The position numbers were made by a program, and so were the translations under genes. 44,593 nt of DNA from JBHELB01 sp041859045 (GTDB taxonomy: Bacteria; Hydrogenedentota; Hydrogenedentia; Hydrogenedentales; SLHB01): the NCBI GenBank assembly GCA_041859045.1, contig JBHELB010000048.1:1-44593 (forward strand), in the 5' to 3' direction. Below are positions 7,044-14,040 of the stretch, piece after piece. Within the stretch, counting starts at the first letter, position 1. Every line of letters starts with the position of its first letter. The notes beneath the pieces are model-generated. The model saw only the letters and a list, made by a program, of their open reading frames with translations. It was not told the DNA's origin and ran no database searches.

Positions 7044-8549
7044 ATGTCTCGTCGCAAGAACAAACAAAAGCACTACGCGCACACCCTGACCACGGACGGA
7101 GCGTCTGCCTCACCGCCTCTGGCGACCGCTGCCGCTTTGGACAGCGGCGTGTTCAGCAAGGTCAACGCGTTGGAAGCGTTGCCGCGCACGTGGGAGGAGC
7201 GGGCGCACAAGGCATGGGAGTATTACCTCGAAGAGCCGCTGGTCAAGAACTGCGTGAACTCGTGGCGGTCGTTCGCGGTGGGTGACGACGTGAAGATCGC
7301 GTGCGACGACGAGGACGTGAAGACCGAGGCCGTTGATGCGGCGGACCGGCTGGGGCTCATGGACTTCGTCAAGGACATGGTCTTGCAGTTGCTGGTCAAG
7401 GGCGACGCCGTCGGCTTCAAGCGCTACGCGAAAGAAGGCAAGGACATCGAGGAAGTCGTCTGCGTCAATCCGGTCTCTGTGAAGGTCAAATACGCCGAAG
7501 GGCGTCTCATCGAAGTCACGCAGTATCCCGAGGACAGTCCCGGTGCCAGCGAAGGCCTTGCGCTTCCGGTCGAACAGGTTTTGCATCTCAAGTGGGACGC
7601 GCCATCGTTCTCGCCGCGCGGCAACTCCATCGTGCTCTCCGCGTTTCAATCCATCGAGCTGCTGCGCGACTATCGCCGCGCCGAACAAGCGATTGCCAAA
7701 CGCTGGGCCACGCCGTTCCGGCTCATCAAAGTTGGCGGCGGTTTCGGCCAGAAAATGGTCATGCCCGACCAGCGGATGCTCGAAGGCGTTCGGGACATGG
7801 TCAACAAGATGGACCTCAAGAGCGGCTTGGTCGTCCCCTTCTACGTGACCGTTGAGACGCACGGCACGGACGGGCAAGTGCTCAACGTCGAGGACAAGGT
7901 CAAGGAGGTCAAGGAAGACATCATCGTCGCGCTGGGGCTGTCGCGCTCGCTCGTGACAGGGGACGGCCCCAACTTCGCGACGGCCTCGGTCAGCATGCAG
8001 AAAATGATGGTGATGATCCGTGAAATAAAACAGGCCGCACGGGCCATCATCACGTGGGTCTTCGACGACTGGCGCGAGCTCAAGGGCTACGGGGACAAGA
8101 CGCTCCAGTTTCTGTTCAACGACCTTGACCCGAGCGACGCGGTGGACTGCAAACGGCTGCTCATGGAGTTGTACGACCGCAAACTCATCAGCCGGTCGAG
8201 CATGCAGCTCAAGATGGATCTCGACCCAGACATCGAGACCGCCAACCGCGAGACAGAAAAGAAGACCATCGACCTCTCCGACGAGAAACAGGTCAAACCC
8301 ATCGTGGACATGGTCATGGCGGGGATACTCTCCGTCGAGGCCGCGCAAAAGATGCTGGGAATCACCCCGGACATTCCGTCCGTCTCCTCGGAGGCCTCCG
8401 CGCCGTCAATGCCGCCAAGCACGGACGCAGCTTCGCGGTACTGCGACGGCTGTCTCCATTTCGACGACGAAACCAATTTCTGCGCCGTGCACCGGTGTGA
8501 ACGGAGTTTTGACGCGGTGGCCTGCCGGTTCCGTGAGTCCAACGCATGA
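7044..8549 (+). CDS. Portal protein with Cys-rich C-terminal extension
   Basis: The order after terminase and the segments 'YLEEPLVKNCVNSWRSFAVG', 'GDAVGFKRYAKEGKDIEEVV', 'VLHLKWDAPSFSPRGNS' and 'DIIVALGLSRSLVTGDGPN' fit a dodecameric portal. The portal forms the head vertex for DNA entry and the head-tail joint. An extra tail at residues 467-494 carries Cys467, Cys470, Cys480, His483, Cys485 and Cys494, a probable zinc-binding knuckle unusual for portals. The ATG follows GGAGG and the leader element. The stop overlaps the next ATG (ATGA). Confidence 0.85.
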   Translation: MSRRKNKQKHYAHTLTTDGASASPPLATAAALDSGVFSKVNALEALPRTWEERAHKAWEYYLEEPLVKNCVNSWRSFAVGDDVKIACDDEDVKTEAVDAADRLGLMDFVKDMVLQLLVKGDAVGFKRYAKEGKDIEEVVCVNPVSVKVKYAEGRLIEVTQYPEDSPGASEGLALPVEQVLHLKWDAPSFSPRGNSIVLSAFQSIELLRDYRRAEQAIAKRWATPFRLIKVGGGFGQKMVMPDQRMLEGVRDMVNKMDLKSGLVVPFYVTVETHGTDGQVLNVEDKVKEVKEDIIVALGLSRSLVTGDGPNFATASVSMQKMMVMIREIKQAARAIITWVFDDWRELKGYGDKTLQFLFNDLDPSDAVDCKRLLMELYDRKLISRSSMQLKMDLDPDIETANRETEKKTIDLSDEKQVKPIVDMVMAGILSVEAAQKMLGITPDIPSVSSEASAPSMPPSTDAASRYCDGCLHFDDETNFCAVHRCERSFDAVACRFRESNA

Positions 8550-11500
8550 TCGCCACCGCCGCGCCCCGTCTGACTCAGGCCGAACGTATCCGCCGCGCTG
8601 TTCAACAATCCGTACGCGCGCGAAACCTCTATGCCGACCAAACCGCGAGCGCGCTGACGCAATCGCTGAAAAGCGCACAGGAAGAAGTCGCGCGGGCCAT
8701 CCTGCGATACAAATCGCTGGGGTCTCTCCCGGACAACAAACTCGCGGCGCTGAAAGGACTGGACAAACTCAACGGCGAACTCGCGGACGTCCTCTCTGCC
8801 GTCAAAAAAGACCACACCATCGCGTTCCGGAAGAGCACCAAGGCGGCGTTCCGCCAAGGCGTGTATGACGGTATCGACGAGTTCGCGGCGGCACAGTTGC
8901 CTTTCTATCGCGACCTCACGCCCGACGGGATAGACAAGCTCACGACGCGCATCTTCACGATCGTGGATACCGACGCGCTCGATTTCATGGTGAACTACAA
9001 TCTCATCCTCGCCGGGGACGTGCATCGCGAACTCGCCGACGGCATCAAGCGCACCATCATGAGCGGCATCGCCACGGGCAAAAGCGCCGACGACATTGTG
9101 CGCGACCTCGGCCAGGTCATCGTGGACAAGGATTCCTTTCGCCAGGCTGGAACGCGGGTATTCAGCAAGGCGCAGTACCGGATGGAGATGATCGCGCGCA
9201 CCGAGGTCCTGCGCGCACACAACCAAGGGCGGCTCAAGTTCCATCAGCGTGTCGGCGTGCAGAAGCTCGAATGGCTCGCGATGGATGATGAACGGATGTG
9301 TCCGGTCTGCGGCAGGCTGGACGGCAAGGTGTTCCCCATAGACAAGTTTCCGCAGCAGCCAGGGCACCCTATGTGCCGGTGCACGAATCACGTGGCATGG
9401 CCCATGGACATCTGCGGACTCACGCCCATGGCCAAGGCGGACGATGAACCCGGCGCGTGCATCTTGCCGCCGCAGGCCCTGGAAAAACTCGCGGACGCCA
9501 GGGCGGAAGAGGACGCCAAACTCAAGGCCGCCTTCGGCAGCGGTTCCATTGGCGATCTCGGTGGACTGACCGTCAAACAGCTTCAGACGCTCGCCAAACA
9601 GAATGGTATTGCCGTCGCGCGCACCAAGGCGGACTTCATCAAACTCCTCGACGGCGCTGAACCCGGCGTCATTCACGATGACCTCGGCGGCGAGGCGCTT
9701 AAGGCCAAGCTTGCCCAATACAAGATCGCCGCGCTACGCAGCAAGGAAGACCTCATCGCGCTGCTGGCACAGAAACAGGCGGCCATCCAGCAGGCCCAAC
9801 AGGTCGCGAAGCAGGTCGCCCAGTTGCCGCCGTCCGGCGGGCTGCACGACCTCACGGCAAAAGACCTTCAGGAGATGGCCAAGTCCAAAGGCATCTCCCT
9901 GAACATGACCAAGCAGGACGTCATCGATCTGCTCGACCAACTCGAATCCGGCGTGGACCACAGCGGTCTGTCCGGCCAATCGCTCATCGCGGCCAAGCAG
10001 AAGCTGGGCGTCGGCGTGCTGAAGAACAAGCAACAACTCGTCCACGCCCTGGAAAAGGCCGCTGGCCACGACTTGGCCGAGAAGGCCAAACAGGAAGCCG
10101 CCAACGCCGCACTGCAGAAGGCGAAGGCGTTTATCGAGGAGCAGGCGGCCAAGGTGGTGTTGCCCGCTGGGCCGGACCAGTTCGCCGCGTTCATGGCGTC
10201 CGTACACGACGCCGAAGTCGCGCTCGCCATGGGGACCGGCCTGCCGAAGGACTACCTCGAGTTTACGGCCAAGGAGTTGGCGCTCAAAAAGAAGGTCTTC
10301 CAAGACCAACTCGCGGCCATGAACGCGGTCGCCCTCAAGGACCTCGTCAAGGCGGCCAAGGTGAAGAACTGGCAATGGGGCAACAAGCAAGACTTCATCA
10401 CGCTCCTGTCCGAAACGGACCCGGCCAAGGTCCAGGCCGTCCACGACAAACTCGCGGCGGGATACCAAGCGCACCAGGCCAAGTACGGCAAAAAGAAGTC
10501 ACAACCTGCGCCTGCGCCGCCATTGCCGAAAACGCCGTCCGCAAAAGCGCCGCCTACTCCCCCGGCGGCCCCGGCAGTGTTCGCCAAGAAGGGTTCGGAA
10601 TTCATCGCCGTCGACGAGTCGTGGGCAAAGACGCGTGGCAATCCCGCCAACTTCTCTTTCGAGAAAAGCGCCAAGGACGCCGGTGGCGTGCATGCCAAGG
10701 AGTTCTGGCTGGACGGTGAAGGCCATCGCTGGATGTTCAAGCCAGCGGACAGTCCGCTGCTTGCCCATTCCGAGGAAATGGCATACCGGTTGGGGCGGCT
10801 TGTGGACCCCGAAGCCATCGAGGTACGCGTCATCACCTTGAACGGACGCATCGGCTCGATCCAGAAAATGAAGACGGGCCTGCGCCGCGACTATGACTTC
10901 CGCGACCTCGCGGACTTGAGCACGCTCACGCGGGAGGAAATCGAGCAACTCCAGCGCGAGCATGTCGTCGACTGGTTCGTCTCCAACCATGACAACCATC
11001 CCCAGCAGTTCATCCGCGCGTTGGACGGGCGCATCTATGGCGTGGACAAGGGCCAGGCAGGGAAATTCCTCGGACGCGCCGACGAGGAACTCCGCCTTGG
11101 GTATAACCCCAACAGCAATCATGGGGCGCTCGAGTCTCTGTATGACCGGGTGTTCCGCGCGGTGAAGTCGGGACAACTCCAGGTGGACCCGTCGGTCGCG
11201 TTTCGGTACGTCCGCGAGATCGAGCAGATAGCGGACGACGTGTACCTCGAAGCCGTGCGCGGATATGCGGACGCGCGGTTCGCGCGCAGCGACGCCGCAC
11301 GGAAATCCTTTCTGGATCTACTGCTGGTGCGCAAGCGGCAGGTGCGCTCGGATTTTGAGCGGTACTACGGCGATGTCCTTGGCCTAAAGGAGTTTCGCTT
11401 CGAAGCAACGGTTGTAAAGCCCGGCATCCTCGGGTCTGCGGAGAAAGCGATCATCGAAGACGCGGCGGCGTTGGGTTGGCAAGGCAAGACACTGCCCATC

Positions 11501-13102
11501 GACGCCGACGATGTGGAAGACCAGAACGCGCTCATCTTCACGGAGACGTTCCAAGGAAAGAAGCGGACGGTCGTGAAGCTCAAACTGCGCCCGGACGCAG
11601 ATTCCAAAATCCTAAACGCGCTCAAGCAAGGCACGGTCGACCGGGGACATATCAAGGTGGGCGAGCCGCTGGACGAAGACCGTTTCGCGACGGATATCCT
11701 GACGGCTGTCAAGACGGCAAACCATCACGTGCAGGACGGCAAGTACAACGCCGAAAAACTCGGAGACGCCCGCAAGCATCGGGACGCCCTCCAAAAGTTG
11801 CTGGAATCCAAAGACCCCGATGTGAAGACAATGGCGCAAACGTACTTGCGGTGGCTGGACCGCGTGGAGGATGCTGTGACCGGGCGCGTTCCCGTGGCCG
11901 GCGGAAACTTCGAGACCTATCTGCGCAAGCAACTGCCTACGGCGCGGGACAAGAAGGACGCGCCGTTCACGGTACGCAAAACAAAGGTCTTGAGCACACA
12001 ACGCGCGCTGCAGCGAAACGCCATCGCCGTACAAGACGACGCGGCGACGAACACGAAGATGTTCAACGGCAATCGCATGAAGGATGGCGAGCAGTATGAA
12101 GTCTCGTTCGGCGACGGTGCGCGTGTGCGGTATACGCCGTGGTCCGGCGCGAACCTTTATGCACAACGTGGCGAACTCGAATTGGTCATCGGCGGTACAG
12201 CCGAACTTGATAGTGTCGAGCGGGCAATGGAACACTTGGCCATGCTCGGGGTCGATGCGCATGTGGCATCGCCGCAGCATGCGGAATGGATGTACTTGCG
12301 CAAGCTCGCATACATCCGCAAAGAAGATAAGGACCGCGAATATGTTGCCTTGCTCGCCGATTTGGACAAGCGTGACGCGGCCATCGACGAGCGCGTGCAC
12401 GCCGCGCGGCACTACTGGGAGCGGCGCTTGGGCGTCAAGGACCTCACGCGCATGCCGGGGTACGACCCGTTGGGCGAGTACCAATACGGCTATGCCGACC
12501 CGAAACGCCAGGGCGGGTACCGGCAGCAATACCGGTTCGACCTGTCCGACGAGGACCTCGAACGCAAGATGAAGGGATACGCGCTCAAGCACAGTCTCAC
12601 CAACGGCGCGCAGATGGGGCCGTTCATCGAGCAGGTGTTGGAGAATAACGGCGCGATGATTAGCACTGTGGAGAAAATGCGCGTGGGCGTCACGCCGGGC
12701 GGGATGTCTCCCCAAACGGATATGGACACGGGCGGCGCAACGTACTTTTTCACGCGCGTCCACAAGTTGCCTGCGGAGGGGAAACCGAAGGAGACGGGAC
12801 TGTACTTCAAGAAACGGCTGCTGCGCCGCATGGACGCCATCAGCTACGACGGGGACAAGTACGGGCGCTGTACCGATGATACGGTCCGCGAACAGCGGCA
12901 CAGCACCATCGAGGGATGGAAGAAGTGCGCGGGTAAGGGCAGCAATGAGACAATCTTCAAGTATTCGGTGACGCTGTTGGACAACATCGAGTTCATCCGG
13001 ACATCGTCAACGAAGGAACGAGAAAGCGTATTACGCGCCTTCACGTCGCGGGGAATCCGTCATCTGCCTGACGGGCGGCGCATCGAGAGCGTGGTGCTGT
13101 AA
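8546..13102 (+). CDS. MuF-domain polyvalent head protein (1518 aa) with SAP repeats and kinase-like domain
   Basis: Domains in order: (1) MuF/SPP1 gp7-like head morphogenesis domain, about 130-285, ending in zinc-binding 'CPVCGRLDG' (Cys252, Cys255) and 'HPMCRC'. (2) Five SAP/Rho-N-like DNA-binding repeats near 336-372, 379-405, 433-462, 473-500 and 590-618. (3) A Pro-rich linker, 649-685. (4) A PI3/4-kinase or HipA-like domain, about 686-955, with 'WMFKPADS' (Lys732), 'SNHDNHPQQF' (Asp816) and 'YGVDKGQ' (Asp834). (5) A long C-terminal part with 'GGMSPQTDMDTGGATYFFTR' near 1387, which from memory resembles segments in actinophage MuF fusion proteins, some called ADP-ribosyltransferase. Such proteins are packaged in the head and may be injected. 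Confidence 0.8.
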   Translation: MIATAAPRLTQAERIRRAVQQSVRARNLYADQTASALTQSLKSAQEEVARAILRYKSLGSLPDNKLAALKGLDKLNGELADVLSAVKKDHTIAFRKSTKAAFRQGVYDGIDEFAAAQLPFYRDLTPDGIDKLTTRIFTIVDTDALDFMVNYNLILAGDVHRELADGIKRTIMSGIATGKSADDIVRDLGQVIVDKDSFRQAGTRVFSKAQYRMEMIARTEVLRAHNQGRLKFHQRVGVQKLEWLAMDDERMCPVCGRLDGKVFPIDKFPQQPGHPMCRCTNHVAWPMDICGLTPMAKADDEPGACILPPQALEKLADARAEEDAKLKAAFGSGSIGDLGGLTVKQLQTLAKQNGIAVARTKADFIKLLDGAEPGVIHDDLGGEALKAKLAQYKIAALRSKEDLIALLAQKQAAIQQAQQVAKQVAQLPPSGGLHDLTAKDLQEMAKSKGISLNMTKQDVIDLLDQLESGVDHSGLSGQSLIAAKQKLGVGVLKNKQQLVHALEKAAGHDLAEKAKQEAANAALQKAKAFIEEQAAKVVLPAGPDQFAAFMASVHDAEVALAMGTGLPKDYLEFTAKELALKKKVFQDQLAAMNAVALKDLVKAAKVKNWQWGNKQDFITLLSETDPAKVQAVHDKLAAGYQAHQAKYGKKKSQPAPAPPLPKTPSAKAPPTPPAAPAVFAKKGSEFIAVDESWAKTRGNPANFSFEKSAKDAGGVHAKEFWLDGEGHRWMFKPADSPLLAHSEEMAYRLGRLVDPEAIEVRVITLNGRIGSIQKMKTGLRRDYDFRDLADLSTLTREEIEQLQREHVVDWFVSNHDNHPQQFIRALDGRIYGVDKGQAGKFLGRADEELRLGYNPNSNHGALESLYDRVFRAVKSGQLQVDPSVAFRYVREIEQIADDVYLEAVRGYADARFARSDAARKSFLDLLLVRKRQVRSDFERYYGDVLGLKEFRFEATVVKPGILGSAEKAIIEDAAALGWQGKTLPIDADDVEDQNALIFTETFQGKKRTVVKLKLRPDADSKILNALKQGTVDRGHIKVGEPLDEDRFATDILTAVKTANHHVQDGKYNAEKLGDARKHRDALQKLLESKDPDVKTMAQTYLRWLDRVEDAVTGRVPVAGGNFETYLRKQLPTARDKKDAPFTVRKTKVLSTQRALQRNAIAVQDDAATNTKMFNGNRMKDGEQYEVSFGDGARVRYTPWSGANLYAQRGELELVIGGTAELDSVERAMEHLAMLGVDAHVASPQHAEWMYLRKLAYIRKEDKDREYVALLADLDKRDAAIDERVHAARHYWERRLGVKDLTRMPGYDPLGEYQYGYADPKRQGGYRQQYRFDLSDEDLERKMKGYALKHSLTNGAQMGPFIEQVLENNGAMISTVEKMRVGVTPGGMSPQTDMDTGGATYFFTRVHKLPAEGKPKETGLYFKKRLLRRMDAISYDGDKYGRCTDDTVREQRHSTIEGWKKCAGKGSNETIFKYSVTLLDNIEFIRTSSTKERESVLRAFTSRGIRHLPDGRRIESVVL

Positions 13103-13113
13103 CGGAGGCGGCG

Positions 13114-13593
13114 ATGCAGGAGTTCATCCAACAGGAGAAAGCCCGGTTGCAGGAGGAGTTCCGGCTCTTCAACGAGCGGGGCTCCTACGTGACCGTGTAC
13201 AACGAGGACAACGGGGAGCCGTTGTTCCGGGACATCGCGGACAGCTTTCTAGTAACGCGTGTCGCGCCGCAGTTCGATGGGCTGGGCAACGTCACGCACA
13301 CGGACTTCTGGCTCCTCTGGAAGGTCATCGGGTACGACCAAGGCTTTCAGCATTCGCACACCATCAAGGTCGTGCGCTGGTGGCGGGACAACGGCGATTG
13401 GGCCGAGATGGACGTTATGGATGACGTCGGACGGAGGCATCATATAGAGTTGATCGAGCCCACCTGCGAGGCGGCCTACGCGGCGGACTGGAACCGTTGG
13501 CAGGCGTACCGGCGCGGGAATGCCGAGACGTTTGCGGAGATTGATGCGCAGATTTTGGCGGAACATATCGCCATTGCGGAGAACTGGTCATGA
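13114..13593 (+). CDS. Hypothetical protein (159 aa) after the MuF fusion
   Basis: A GGAGG precedes MQEFIQQEKARLQEEF. The N-terminus is a charged helix; the middle is rich in aromatic residues ('DFWLLWKVIGYDQGF', 'KVVRWWRDNGDWAEMDVMDD'). No family was recognised. Its place directly behind a possible toxin-bearing MuF protein makes an immunity role conceivable, but there is no direct evidence. The next gene overlaps it by ATGA. Confidence 0.65.
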   Translation: MQEFIQQEKARLQEEFRLFNERGSYVTVYNEDNGEPLFRDIADSFLVTRVAPQFDGLGNVTHTDFWLLWKVIGYDQGFQHSHTIKVVRWWRDNGDWAEMDVMDDVGRRHHIELIEPTCEAAYAADWNRWQAYRRGNAETFAEIDAQILAEHIAIAENWS

Positions 13594-13934
13594 AACTCCG
13601 CTACATGATTGACCGGCGCGCCGTCATCGAGAACGGCGAGGTCGTGGGCTACGAGCCCATCGGGGTATGGGTGCAAGGCCCGGGCTCGATGGACATCGAG
13701 GTCTACTACCTGCCCGGCGTCGTCGAGTGGGACCAGGACGGGTTCTGGGTCATCAATCGGCTCGTCGAGCTGGGCGTCAAGGTGTTGCCGGAGGGATTTC
13801 TCGAGTACCACCGCGATACGCAGTCCCCCTACCACGGCAGCCGCGGGCCAATTGTGGAGACGGACGAATTCGCCGCAATGGACGCGTGCGGCAGATGGGT
13901 GCTATCCCAAGTCTCCGCTTCACTCGCTCAGTAA
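13590..13934 (+). CDS. Hypothetical protein (114 aa)
   Basis: It starts on the stop of the preceding gene (ATGA overlap). The sequence is beta-rich ('IGVWVQGPGSMDIEVYYLPG', 'VINRLVELGVKVLPEGF'). It is the last gene of the portal block; a hairpin and leader element copy 2 follow. No family recognised. Confidence 0.65.
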   Translation: MKLRYMIDRRAVIENGEVVGYEPIGVWVQGPGSMDIEVYYLPGVVEWDQDGFWVINRLVELGVKVLPEGFLEYHRDTQSPYHGSRGPIVETDEFAAMDACGRWVLSQVSASLAQ

Positions 13935-13938
13935 CCAG

Positions 13939-13964
13939 CGCTCGTTCGTTTTTCCTTTCGAGCG
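13939..13964 (+). terminator. Weak hairpin at end of the portal block
   Basis: CGCTCG pairs with CGAGCG around a 14-base, T-rich loop. It sits between the stop at 13934 and leader element copy 2. The stem is short and no T-run follows, so this is a candidate only. Confidence 0.3.
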
Positions 13965-13990
13965 AATTCACCCCGCACCTTTCTCCTTCG

Positions 13991-14006
13991 TTTCCGGTAG
14001 ATAACC
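13991..14006 (+). promoter_or_regulatory. Repeated leader element, copy 2 (before protease fusion)
   Basis: An exact TTTCCGGTAGATAACC lies 34 nt before the ATG at 14041, with GGCGGAGG in between. It is identical over 16 bases to copies 3 and 5. Confidence 0.8.
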
Positions 14007-14040
14007 TCTGAGCAGGCGATAGTCGCTTGGCGGAGGACGC

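Noticed and set aside
8087..9718. Long minus-strand frame over portal and MuF genes
   Set aside because: It spans the junction of two certain plus-strand genes and has no motif or ribosome-binding site.
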